From Actinobacteria bacterium OK074 (lineage in GTDB: Bacteria > Actinomycetota > Actinomycetes > Streptomycetales > Streptomycetaceae), in NCBI GenBank assembly GCA_001298575.1, contig LJCV01000155.1, positions 1-64,000 of the forward strand: a stretch of 64,000 nt of DNA. Reading direction: 5' to 3'. This document shows positions 8,189 through 16,091 of the stretch, piece after piece. Every line of letters starts with the position of its first letter. Position 1 is the first letter of the stretch. The notes under the pieces are model-generated. The model ran no database searches, had not been told where the DNA came from, and saw nothing but the letters and a program-made list of their open reading frames with translations. Both the position numbers and the translations under genes were made by a program.

Positions 8189-8565
8189 CGGTTGGGTCTC
8201 CTTGAGACGGAAGGGTGGGGGCTCCGCGAACGCCCCGGAAGCGCAGCCTCAGCCTAGACGGATTTCCACCCATGCCGCCCGGTTCATCTCTTCGCCCGGG
8301 CCCGTACATGGCTGAAACCTTGACAAGTGGCCTGACCAGGCAGGAGATTGACGCGCGTAGAAACACACAGGTGACTCGCAGCCCGGTTTCTACGCGCGTC
8401 ACCAACCGCCCCACCGGTTGCCCGGCAAGACCCTTTTCGACGACAGCACCCGCACGCCTCGCTTCGCCACTCCCCCCGCACCGCTGCACCGCTGTACCTC
8501 TCTGTATCTTCTCCGTGCCTCTTCACCCCGTCCCGGCACCCAACGCTTTCCCCGGAGGGATCCCG
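8189..8565. other. 377-bp divergent intergenic region
   Basis: It separates the 507-aa hypothetical gene from the nuclease gene and must hold both promoters. The one clear structure is a long perfect inverted repeat at 8349-8401. TTGACA at 8320 has no acceptable -10 partner. No small gene was convincing. Confidence 0.6.
8349..8401. repeat. Perfect 16-bp inverted repeat with 21-bp spacer
   Basis: TGACGCGCGTAGAAAC (8349-8364) pairs perfectly with 8386-8401. There is no T tract, and it is about 165 bp upstream of the nuclease start. It may be a pair of operator half-sites or a structured leader. Confidence 0.65.
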
Positions 8566-10392
8566 TTGCCGAGCAAGTCTTCCGCGCGTCTCGCGGCGCT
8601 GACCGTCGCCACCGTCTGCTCCACGCTCACCGCCGTGGTGCTCACCGCCCCCGCGCACGCCGACACCGTCCGCATCCACGACATCCAGGGCACCACCCGG
8701 ATCTCCCCGTTCGCGGGCCAGAAGGTCACGGATGTGGCCGGAATCGTCACGGGCGTGCGCACCTACGGCTCGTCCAGAGGTTTCTGGTTCCAGGACCCGG
8801 ACCCGGACGCCGACCCGGCCACCAGTGAGGGCGTCTTCGTCTTCACCAGCTCCACGCCGAAGGTCGCCGTCGGCGACTCCGTCACCGTGACCGGTACGGT
8901 CTCGGAGTACGTCCCCGGTGGCACCTCCACCGGCAACCAGTCACTGACGGAGATCACCAAGCCGACGGTGACCGTGCTCTCCAGCGGCAACGCCGTCCCG
9001 GCCCCGGTCGTCGTCGACGCGAAGTCGGTGCCCGCCGCGTACACCCCGGCCGGGGACACGGCCGCGAGCGGCTCGGTCAACGCCCTGCCGCTCCAGCCGA
9101 CGAAGTACGCGCTGGACTACTACGAGTCCCTGGAGGGCATGAACGTCCAGGTCGGCGACGTCCGGGTGACCACCGCGACCGACCCGTACAGCGAGCTGTG
9201 GGTCACGGTGAAGCCGCACGAGAACCCGACCGTGCGCGGCGGCACGATCTACGGTTCGTACGACTCGCAGAACACCGGCCGGCTCCAGATCCAGTCGCTC
9301 GGCTCGACCGCCGACTTCCCGGTGGCGAACGTCGGCGACCGGCTGACCGGCACCACCGCCGGACCGCTGGACTACAACGCCTACGGCGGCTACACCCTCG
9401 TCGCCAACTCCCTCGGCACCCTGAAGTCGGGCGGCCTGGAGCGGGAGACCACGCGCAAGCAGAAGCGCGACGAGCTGGCGGTGGCGACGTACAACGTCGA
9501 GAACCTCGACCCGTCCGACGCCACGTTCGACGCGCACGCCGCCGCGATCGTGAACAACCTGCAGTCGCCCGACATCGTGTCCCTGGAGGAGATCCAGGAC
9601 AACAACGGTGCCACGGACGACGGCACGGTCGACGCGACCACGACGGTCACCAAGCTGATCGACGCGATCGTCGCGGCGGGCGGCCCGCACTACGAGTGGC
9701 GTTCGATCGACCCGGTCAACGACCAGGACGGCGGCGAGCCCGGCGGCAACATCCGCCAGGTGTTCCTGTTCAACCCCGAGCGGGTCTCCTTCACCGACCG
9801 CGCGGGCGGCGACTCCACCACCGCGGTCGGCGTCACGAAGGTGCACGGCAAGGCCCAACTGACCGTCTCCCCGGGCCGGATCGACCCGACGAGCACGGCG
9901 TGGAACGCCAGCCGCAAGCCGCTGGCGGGCGAGTTCGTCTTCAAGGGCAAGACGGTCTTCGTGATCGCCAACCACCTCACGTCCAAGGGCGGCGACCAGG
10001 GCCTGACCTCGCAGTACCAGCCGCCGACGCGCAGCTCGGAGACCCAGCGGCACGCGCAGGCCACCGAGGTGAACGCGTTCGTCAAGTCGATCCTCGCCGT
10101 CCAGAAGAACGCGGACGTCGTCACGCTGGGCGACATGAACGACTTCGAGTTCTCCGACACCACCAAGATCCTGGAGGGTGACGGCGCCCTCTGGTCGGCG
10201 ATCAAGTCGCTGCCGAAGAGCGAGCGTTACACGTACGACTACCAGGGCAACGAGCAGGTTCTGGACCAGATCCTGATCAGCCCGTCGATCAAGTACGGCT
10301 CGCTGTTCTCCTACGACAGCGTGCACATCAACTCGGAGTTCAACGACCAGATCAGCGACCACGACCCGCAGGTGCTGCGCTTCCACCCGTAG
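8566..10392 (+). CDS. Secreted endonuclease/exonuclease/phosphatase (EEP) family nuclease
   Basis: 608 aa. The start is the TTG at 8566, which has GGAGG seven bases before it and begins a Sec signal peptide ending near AHA (about residue 29). Residues about 30-290 look like OB-fold or lamin-tail type domains seen in extracellular nucleases. From about residue 300 there is an EEP catalytic domain: TYNVENL, SLEEIQD near residue 342, GDMNDFE near 521, and a terminal SDHDP near 596. It probably degrades extracellular DNA or RNA for phosphate and nucleoside recovery. Substrate is inferred from the family. Confidence 0.87.
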   Translation: MPSKSSARLAALTVATVCSTLTAVVLTAPAHADTVRIHDIQGTTRISPFAGQKVTDVAGIVTGVRTYGSSRGFWFQDPDPDADPATSEGVFVFTSSTPKVAVGDSVTVTGTVSEYVPGGTSTGNQSLTEITKPTVTVLSSGNAVPAPVVVDAKSVPAAYTPAGDTAASGSVNALPLQPTKYALDYYESLEGMNVQVGDVRVTTATDPYSELWVTVKPHENPTVRGGTIYGSYDSQNTGRLQIQSLGSTADFPVANVGDRLTGTTAGPLDYNAYGGYTLVANSLGTLKSGGLERETTRKQKRDELAVATYNVENLDPSDATFDAHAAAIVNNLQSPDIVSLEEIQDNNGATDDGTVDATTTVTKLIDAIVAAGGPHYEWRSIDPVNDQDGGEPGGNIRQVFLFNPERVSFTDRAGGDSTTAVGVTKVHGKAQLTVSPGRIDPTSTAWNASRKPLAGEFVFKGKTVFVIANHLTSKGGDQGLTSQYQPPTRSSETQRHAQATEVNAFVKSILAVQKNADVVTLGDMNDFEFSDTTKILEGDGALWSAIKSLPKSERYTYDYQGNEQVLDQILISPSIKYGSLFSYDSVHINSEFNDQISDHDPQVLRFHP

Positions 10393-10412
10393 TCGTACGC
10401 AGGTTGTCCTGT

Positions 10413-11171
10413 TCAGGGCCGGCTGAACACCCCGTTCAGCCAGCCCTGCCAGGCGAGTTCGGTCGCCTTGGCATCGGCGTCCGGCGCGAAGTCGTGGACG
10501 CTGATGCCGACCGGGGCACCCCAGTGGTTGCGCCCGAAGAACCGGATCAGCGCGTGGTCGGTGCGCAGCCCGATGAAGTACGGGTCGCGGAAGTCCAGTA
10601 CGGCGTCGAGGAGTTGACCCTCGGGTCCGTGGGCCTGGACGCGCGCTCCGGCGGCGGTGCCGTCCGCGAGGCCGAGCGCCCGGCCGACGGCGGTGAACGC
10701 GTCGGCGGCCGTGGAGGCGGCCGGGCCGTCGAACCCGGCGAAGGCGACCGGGCGGGGCGCGAAGTGGGTCAGGTACTCGCGCAGGGTGTGCAGGTAGAAG
10801 TCGGTGTGCCGGTTCGCGCCGTCGTACTGGTTGTCCCAGTCGTCGACGAAGATCCCGCTGTGCACGTACCGCACCCAGGCGCGGCTGCCGCCGTCGCGCG
10901 GCTCGATGGTGTGGTCGAGCTGGTTGACGCTCTGGACGGAGAACCCGACGTCCTCACTGCGGGTGGTGAGCCGGTGCGGCGGATCCCAGGCGGTGACCGT
11001 CGAACCGAAGGCCGCCGCGCCGCCCACCCGGGGCTCGGGCGGATCCATCGGCCACAGATAGGCCCCGGTGCCGCGCGTGACCGCCTCCCACACATCCTCG
11101 GGCGAGGCGTCGACCTCGAACTCGCGGACGATCTCGAATGCCTGTTCCTTCTTCTCCGATGTCCCGGACAT
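10413..11171 (-). CDS. SRPBCC / AHSA1-like domain protein
   Basis: 252 aa. The N-terminal half has the START-like fold signature of AHSA1 proteins (IVREFEVDASPEDVWEAVT, then PHRLTTRSE). The C-terminal half may be a second, degenerate repeat of the fold. AHSA1-like proteins bind hydrophobic ligands or act with chaperones. GAGGAGG lies six bases before the ATG. It is 25 bp downstream of an ArsR-type regulator; this pairing is common in actinobacteria and suggests that the regulator controls it. Confidence 0.82.
   Translation of the reverse strand: MSGTSEKKEQAFEIVREFEVDASPEDVWEAVTRGTGAYLWPMDPPEPRVGGAAAFGSTVTAWDPPHRLTTRSEDVGFSVQSVNQLDHTIEPRDGGSRAWVRYVHSGIFVDDWDNQYDGANRHTDFYLHTLREYLTHFAPRPVAFAGFDGPAASTAADAFTAVGRALGLADGTAAGARVQAHGPEGQLLDAVLDFRDPYFIGLRTDHALIRFFGRNHWGAPVGISVHDFAPDADAKATELAWQGWLNGVFSRP
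10421..10441. terminator. Small hairpin at the convergent gene ends
   Basis: GGCTGAAC and GTTCAGCC form a perfect 8-bp stem with a 5-nt loop. It lies at the junction of the nuclease gene and the SRPBCC gene, inside the last codons of the latter. Confidence 0.4.
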
Positions 11172-11196
11172 GCTGGCCTCCTCGGCACAAGTGGGG

Positions 11197-11886
11197 TTAC
11201 TGCTCGGTGAGTTCGGGGGTGGGGCTGGGACCCTCGGAATCCGCCGGTACGGAATCCGCGGATACCGGATCCGCGGGTACGGAATCCGCGGGTACGGGAT
11301 CCGGCTCCTTGACCGTGGGGTGCACGGCCACCACGATCCGGTGGTCGCGGCCCCCCTCCGCCTCGGGAGCGTCGTACTTGCGGACCAGCGCCGCGACCCC
11401 GGCCGTCAGCTCCTGGACGAACGCCGCCCGGTCGGCCGCCGAGCCGAAACGGACCTCGGCGTCCAGCGCGTAGGTCGCGAGCCCCTTGCGCGCCTTCGTC
11501 GCCCCGGTGATCAGCGAACCGACGTCCCGCACCAGCCGCGCGCCCAGCGCGAGCAGCCAGCGCGCGGAGAGCTGGTCGCGGAACCGGTCCGGATCCGGCT
11601 GCACGGCGGCGAGCGCGAGCGGCGAGATGACGTACGACGCCGCCGTCGCCCGCATCAGCCGCTCGGTGACGTTGCCCTTGCGGCGCTCCCCGGCCAGCTC
11701 GATCAGGCCGTGCCGCTCCAGGGCCTTGAGGTGGTAGTTCACCTTCTGCCGGGGCAGCCCGACCCGGCCGGCGAGCATGGTCGCCGACGCGGGTCCGGCC
11801 GCGAGCTCCGCCAGCAGCCGGGCCCGTATGGGGTCCAGTGAGACGGCGGCAGCCTCGGCGTTCTCGATGACGGTCACGTCCAACAT
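11197..11886 (-). CDS. ArsR-type winged-helix regulator with repetitive tail
   Basis: 229 aa. A winged helix at about residues 15-75 includes TMLAGRVGLPRQKVNYHLKA. The middle region is a dimer or ligand domain. The C-terminus carries a five-residue repeat of the type (S/P)VPAD encoded by a 15-bp tandem repeat. It sits directly upstream of the SRPBCC gene on the same strand. ATG is preceded by GGTGGAG at short spacing (2 nt), and a GTG three codons later is possible. Its ligand is unknown. Confidence 0.83.
   Translation of the reverse strand: MLDVTVIENAEAAAVSLDPIRARLLAELAAGPASATMLAGRVGLPRQKVNYHLKALERHGLIELAGERRKGNVTERLMRATAASYVISPLALAAVQPDPDRFRDQLSARWLLALGARLVRDVGSLITGATKARKGLATYALDAEVRFGSAADRAAFVQELTAGVAALVRKYDAPEAEGGRDHRIVVAVHPTVKEPDPVPADSVPADPVSADSVPADSEGPSPTPELTEQ
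11236..11304. repeat. 15-bp tandem repeat inside the ArsR-type gene
   Basis: Four full 15-bp units plus a partial fifth, with consensus GGAATCCGCGGGTAC on the plus strand. They encode the Pro/Ala/Asp repeat of the C-terminal tail. The unit is in frame, so copy changes would not break the gene. Confidence 0.75.
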
Positions 11887-11933
11887 GACTCCACCGTCCC
11901 ACCGAACACTTTTTTTGTCCAGACGGTTCCAGT

Positions 11934-11984
11934 TTTCGGTGAGGGGCCGGCCTTCTTTCGGTTTCGGTGAGGGGCCGCCCTTCT
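11934..11984. repeat. Two 23-bp direct repeats upstream of the ArsR-type gene
   Basis: 11934-11956 and 11962-11984 match except for one base, with a 28-bp period (the unit begins TTTCGGTGAGGGGCC). They lie between the monooxygenase stop and the ArsR-type start, near its promoter. A run of seven T at 11910-11916 is unusual for this genome. Confidence 0.6.
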
Positions 11985-11991
11985 CCGCACC

Positions 11992-12729
11992 TCAGCCGGG
12001 AACGAGCCCCACCGCGTGGTCGAAACGGCTGACCGTGGTGCCCTTCAGACCGGGCCAGGTCTGCACCCGCTCCCAGGCAGCCGTGGCCGATCCGATGCCG
12101 TCGCCGGGTGCGGCGAGCGCTTCGAGGTGGGCCTGGGCGCTCTCCCACTCGGCGTAGTTGAGGACCCGGGTGCCGTCGGTACTCAGGTGGAAGTGGGCGG
12201 AGATGCCGCCGGGATGCGGGGTCGGCTCGCTCGCCAGCGCCTCGAAGACGGCATCGACCCAGGCGCGCTGCCGGTCGGGGTCGGGGCCCTCGAACTCGAT
12301 GTCGACGACCACGATGCACCCGGGCACCCGCACCTCGCCCTCCCGGACACCGCTCCGGTACCGCCGGTACCGCGCCAGCCCCACCCGCTCGATCCCCGGT
12401 ACGGCGGTGTCGATCTCGTCGACCCGCTCCTGCCGCCGCACCTTCACGAACGCCTCGTACGCCTGCTCGCTCGTCCACTGCGAGTAGTGCAGCAAGGTGG
12501 AGGCGTCATGCCCGGTGTACACGTGGTAGCCGAGCAGGTCGTCGGCGGGCCAGGGCCGACGCTCCCACGTGGCGGCGACGGCCTCGACGGTCTTCCGCTG
12601 GCGCAGCGGCGTGCCCACCCGCCACGTGCTGAAGAGGGGTGCCCCGATCCGGGGGTCGGCGAGGTCGGGGTGTGCGTCGGTACGGCTGGTGTTGCGGCCG
12701 GACCTACGGTCGTTCGTACGGCTGGTCAC
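11992..12729 (-). CDS. Antibiotic-biosynthesis-monooxygenase (ABM) domain protein, SoxR-regulated type
   Basis: 245 aa. I chose the GTG at 12729, with GGAGG five bases upstream, over an ATG at 12771. It has two ABM/ferredoxin-like halves, each with a hydrophobic Y-x-x-W motif (LLHYSQW near residue 80; VLNYAEW near 195). Such dimeric-fold proteins oxidise polycyclic aromatic compounds without cofactor or bind them. A near-ideal SoxR box sits about 50-70 bp upstream. By recall, S. coelicolor SCO1909 (ecaB) is a SoxR-target monooxygenase at this chromosomal location. Orthology is inferred. Confidence 0.83.
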   Translation of the reverse strand: MTSRTNDRRSGRNTSRTDAHPDLADPRIGAPLFSTWRVGTPLRQRKTVEAVAATWERRPWPADDLLGYHVYTGHDASTLLHYSQWTSEQAYEAFVKVRRQERVDEIDTAVPGIERVGLARYRRYRSGVREGEVRVPGCIVVVDIEFEGPDPDRQRAWVDAVFEALASEPTPHPGGISAHFHLSTDGTRVLNYAEWESAQAHLEALAAPGDGIGSATAAWERVQTWPGLKGTTVSRFDHAVGLVPG

Positions 12730-12776
12730 GGGGGCCTCCGATGGTCGGTGACGGATGCGTGCACCAACCACGTTCC

Positions 12777-12798
12777 GACCTCAACCAAGCTTGAGGTC
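12777..12798. promoter_or_regulatory. SoxR box with 19-bp-spacer promoter
   Basis: CCTCAACCAAGCTTGAGG at 12779-12796 has the same arms as the enterobacterial SoxR site; the palindrome extends to GACCTCAA/TTGAGGTC. On the minus strand TTGACC (12800-12795) and GAACGT (12775-12770) are 19 bp apart, the over-long spacer expected for MerR-family activation. It drives the monooxygenase at 12729. Confidence 0.75.
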
Positions 12799-12865
12799 AA
12801 GCCCGTTGCCCCGGTCCGGGTTCACGCCCCGCACTCCGGGCACCCGTTGACCTACTCCCCTCCCC

Positions 12866-13588
12866 CTACTCCACGTTCCCCTCCCTCCCCTCCCTTCGAT
12901 CCTTTCGATCCTTTCGTTCTCCCAACCTGGCCAGCTGGCTCTGGAACCAGTCGAGTCGGGCTTGCAACAGGGCCGCCTCGGCCGCCAGTTCGGACACCCC
13001 CGGCGCTCCTTGGCCGGCCCCGCCGGAGGCCACCGCCGCGAGCACCTCCGTACCGCCTCCGGCCCTGACCCGCAGCCCCTCCCCCGCGAGCCGGGCGAAG
13101 TCGGCCAGGGAGAGCGGGGTCCGGGCGCGGACGCATCCCGCGCAGGTCGGGGCGAGTGCGCGCCAGCCCGGGCGGCCCCAGCCCGCGTCGGCGAGCGCCA
13201 CCGCCCGGGCCCCGCAGGCGCACGGCCCGACGGTCGCGGTGCGCACCCGCTGCCGGGCGTACCGGAAGCCGCGTTCGAACCGGATGTAGATGCCGAGGAC
13301 GGAGACCTCCAGGAGCACGGCCGCCCGGTGCTCGGCGGTGCACAACAACGCCTCGGCGGCCGGGCGGTCATGGACGCAGTGGAAGCCGCAGTCGCAGCGG
13401 CGCTGTGGTGCACGGTGCCGCAGTCCGTACACGCACTCCGCCTCCGCGACGACCCCGTAGGGCAGGGCGCCGCCCAGGGACACTCCGGTGAACCCGGCCC
13501 GGGTGCCGTCCTGGGACAGCACCGGGTGGGCGATCTTGTATCCGGTCGGCGGCTCCGTCGGGCGTTCCTCGGGGAGCCGCCACCTCAT
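12866..13588 (-). CDS. Conserved hypothetical Cys-rich protein
   Basis: 240 aa. It begins MRWRLPEERPTEPPTGYKIA, a start I associate with a Streptomyces-specific family of unknown function. Cysteines are clustered: CDCGFHC near residue 65, CACG near 123 and CAGC near 150, so one or two zinc sites are likely. The C-terminus is charged (Lys/Arg/Glu). Its ATG overlaps the stop of the 46-aa gene as ATGA, so the two are translationally coupled. Confidence 0.75.
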   Translation of the reverse strand: MRWRLPEERPTEPPTGYKIAHPVLSQDGTRAGFTGVSLGGALPYGVVAEAECVYGLRHRAPQRRCDCGFHCVHDRPAAEALLCTAEHRAAVLLEVSVLGIYIRFERGFRYARQRVRTATVGPCACGARAVALADAGWGRPGWRALAPTCAGCVRARTPLSLADFARLAGEGLRVRAGGGTEVLAAVASGGAGQGAPGVSELAAEAALLQARLDWFQSQLARLGERKDRKDRREGREGNVE

Positions 13589-13725
13589 CGGGCGACCGGG
13601 ACCTCTTCGGCCGCCGTCGCATCCAACTCCTCTATCGCCGCCGCGACTTGACGCTCGGTCTCTTCTTCACGGACCTCCGGACGCTCCTCGGCGATCCCGG
13701 TGGCGAGTGCCTTGCCCAGCTTCAT
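13585..13725 (-). CDS. Small conserved hypothetical protein (46 aa)
   Basis: It starts MKLGKALATG and ends EEVPVAR; it is helical, acidic and has no membrane segment. GGGAGG lies about five bases before the ATG at 13725. The stop overlaps the start of the 240-aa Cys-rich gene by 4 bp. The good ribosome site and the coupling support a real gene. No function is recognised. Confidence 0.65.
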   Translation of the reverse strand: MKLGKALATGIAEERPEVREEETERQVAAAIEELDATAAEEVPVAR

Positions 13726-13951
13726 GACGCCTCCCGCTGTTGGTGACCTCCACGCCATGGTGGCCCATGAAGCCCCCTCTTGGCACCAGGGCCTCACCCG
13801 GACCCGACCCCGAGCCGCCCCTTACATCACCCCGAGTCCCACCCCTCACATCACCGCTCGCATCCCCAGGCTCAACCCTTTAGCATCTGCCACGCCAACC
13901 TCGTAGCAGAATTAAGTGGAGCTTCACCGTCACGGCTCCGACACTGCTTTC

Positions 13952-14863
13952 ATGACAACCACGACGCCTTTCGGCCGTGCCCTCTGTGCGATGGTCACCC
14001 CCTTCACTCCCACCGGCGCCCTGGACCTCGACGGTGCCCAGCGGCTGGCCGAGCGGCTGCTGGCCGGTGGTTGTGACGGGCTCGTGCTGTCCGGTACGAC
14101 GGGCGAGTCGCCGACCACGACGGACGCGGAGAAGGCGGCGCTCGTCCGGGCGGTCCGGGAGGCGGTCGGGGACCGGGCGGCGGTCGTCGCGGGGATCGGC
14201 ACCGCCGACACCCGGCACAGCGTCGAGCTGGCCCGGGCGGCCGAAAAGGCGGGCGCCGACGGCCTGTTGGCGGTCACCCCGTACTACAGCCGGCCGCCGC
14301 AGGACGCGGTCGAGGCGCACTTCCACGAAGTCGCCGACGCGACCGGACTCCCCCTCATGCTCTACGACATCCCCGGCCGCACCGGCACCCGCATCGAGCC
14401 GGACACGATGGTCCGCCTGGCCGCGCACCCACGCGTCGTGGCCGTCAAGGACTGCACCTACGACCTGCTCGGCACCCAAAAGGTCATGGCCCGCACGGAG
14501 TTGGCGTACTACACGGGCTGCGACGAGTACGTCCTGGCGCTGTACGCGATCGGCGGCGCCGGATACGTCAGCACGGTGGCGAATGTGACGCCCCGTCACT
14601 TCCGTTCGATCATCGACGCGTTCGACGCCGGTGACACCCGTGAGGCCGCCCGACTCCAGCAACTCGCCACACCGCTCGTCGAGTTGATGATGGCCTCCGG
14701 CCTGCCGGGCACGGTCACGGCGAAGGCCCTGCTCAACTCCCTCGGGCTGCCCGCCGGTCCGGTCCGCCCGCCGCTGCGGCCCGCCGACTCCCCTGTGGTC
14801 GGCGGGCTGCGGGCGGCATACGCGCGACTGGCCGCGTACGAGGAGGAGTTCAGCGTGAGCTGA
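13952..14863 (+). CDS. dapA: 4-hydroxy-tetrahydrodipicolinate synthase family protein
   Basis: 303 aa TIM-barrel lyase. It has the GTTGES motif near residue 48, the catalytic Tyr pair in TPYYS (near 110) and the Schiff-base Lys K166 in VAVKDCTYD. True DapA condenses pyruvate and aspartate semialdehyde in the lysine/diaminopimelate pathway, and dapD lies 2 kb away. Streptomyces carry several paralogues, so another pyruvate aldolase role is possible. No clear ribosome site precedes the ATG at 13952; a GTG at 13916 is an alternative. The 3' end overlaps the convergent gene by 14 bp. Confidence 0.82.
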   Translation: MTTTTPFGRALCAMVTPFTPTGALDLDGAQRLAERLLAGGCDGLVLSGTTGESPTTTDAEKAALVRAVREAVGDRAAVVAGIGTADTRHSVELARAAEKAGADGLLAVTPYYSRPPQDAVEAHFHEVADATGLPLMLYDIPGRTGTRIEPDTMVRLAAHPRVVAVKDCTYDLLGTQKVMARTELAYYTGCDEYVLALYAIGGAGYVSTVANVTPRHFRSIIDAFDAGDTREAARLQQLATPLVELMMASGLPGTVTAKALLNSLGLPAGPVRPPLRPADSPVVGGLRAAYARLAAYEEEFSVS

Positions 14864-16091
14864 ACAGCGGGACCCAGCGGCCGGGGTAGTCGTCGCTCGC
14901 CTTGCGGAAGCCGCTCAGCGGTACGACGCGGCCGGTGCCGATCGTCACGAGGATCAGCTGGTTGTGGAACTCGCCCGTGCCGGAGCACTTCTTCGGGTCG
15001 CAGCCCCAGCCGATGAGCCGCTTGTCGTCGGCCCAGGCGAGGAGTTGCTGGGCCGGTACCTTGGCGACGCGCTTGCCGGTCTTCGCGTCGTTGACGGCGG
15101 CGGCGATCTCGTCACCGCTGCCCGCGAAGTCCCCCGCCACCAGCTTCCCGTTGGGCGACAGGCCCGCTTCGACCGAGGGCAGCCGGTACTTCTCGCTCGC
15201 GGGCACGGGCACCTTGACGCCGTCCTCAAGTCCGTAGAACTCGCGGTACGGCTTGGTCATGGTGTTCACGTAGACGAGCGAGCCGTCGGCGCTGAAGGCG
15301 AAGTCCTCACGGGAGTTGCCGAAGCCGAAGTCCCGCTCCTCCTTGCTGATGGGGACCTTGAGCCACGAGTAGTCGCCGGTGGCGATGTCCACCACCGCGT
15401 AGCCGTTGCGGCTGAGCACCGGCCCCGGGACCTCCTTGCCGTTCAGGTTCACCGGATGGTCGGCGAAGGAGCGGTCGGGGTTCTTCGCGTACGTCGTCGC
15501 GACGAGCTTCTTGCCGTCGGGCGAGAAGGCCAGCCCGGCGAGCCCGCCCGGCCCGTGTCCGACCTCGATCCAGCGGGTGATTTTCCCGGTCGTCAGATCG
15601 AGCAACCCGATACGCCCGGTGGGCAGTTGACGCCCCAGCACGGCGGCGGTGCGCAGTCCGGGGGCGACGGCGACGAAGCCCCACTTGTCGGTCTTCCGGT
15701 ACGTGCCGGTCTTCTGGTTCAGCAGCCCGTAGGTGCGGGTGAGGATGGTGTCGCCGTTCGGCTGCTTGACGTTCTTCGTGACGTAGAAGGCGCCAAGTGC
15801 CGTGTCCCCGGCGGCGATCAGGCTCTCGGGCGGCGACTGGTCGGGGTGCCCGATGATGTCGCTCCGGTTCATCCGGCTGGCCGGACGGACGTCCTGGCCA
15901 CCGGAGTTGAGCATCGGCACCCCGACGGCGACCGCGACGACGGCAGCCGTGGCCACGGCGACGACCGCGATCGTACGGTTGCGGCGGCGCCGGCGCAGGG
16001 CGAGGACCCGGTCGGCGAGGCCAGGCGGGACGGACGGGGCGTCCTGGGCCTGCTCGCGCAGGGAGTCGCGGACGAGTTCGTCGAGGTTCAC
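14850..16091 (-). CDS. Membrane-anchored beta-propeller-like protein, partner of the ECF sigma factor
   Basis: 413 aa. A cytosolic N-terminus (about 38 residues) is followed by one membrane segment (about 39-58) and an extracytoplasmic region with WD40/TolB-like strands (FSPDGKKL, FSADGSLVY, LSPNGKLVAGD). The GTG start overlaps the sigma-factor stop as GTGA, so it is co-translated with it. By position and topology it could be an anti-sigma or sensor protein, but no zinc anti-sigma motif is present. Confidence 0.78.
   Translation of the reverse strand: MNLDELVRDSLREQAQDAPSVPPGLADRVLALRRRRRNRTIAVVAVATAAVVAVAVGVPMLNSGGQDVRPASRMNRSDIIGHPDQSPPESLIAAGDTALGAFYVTKNVKQPNGDTILTRTYGLLNQKTGTYRKTDKWGFVAVAPGLRTAAVLGRQLPTGRIGLLDLTTGKITRWIEVGHGPGGLAGLAFSPDGKKLVATTYAKNPDRSFADHPVNLNGKEVPGPVLSRNGYAVVDIATGDYSWLKVPISKEERDFGFGNSREDFAFSADGSLVYVNTMTKPYREFYGLEDGVKVPVPASEKYRLPSVEAGLSPNGKLVAGDFAGSGDEIAAAVNDAKTGKRVAKVPAQQLLAWADDKRLIGWGCDPKKCSGTGEFHNQLILVTIGTGRVVPLSGFRKASDDYPGRWVPLFSSR

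Noticed and set aside
8320..8350. TTGACA as the nuclease promoter
   Set aside because: No acceptable -10 follows at normal spacing, so it was not called.
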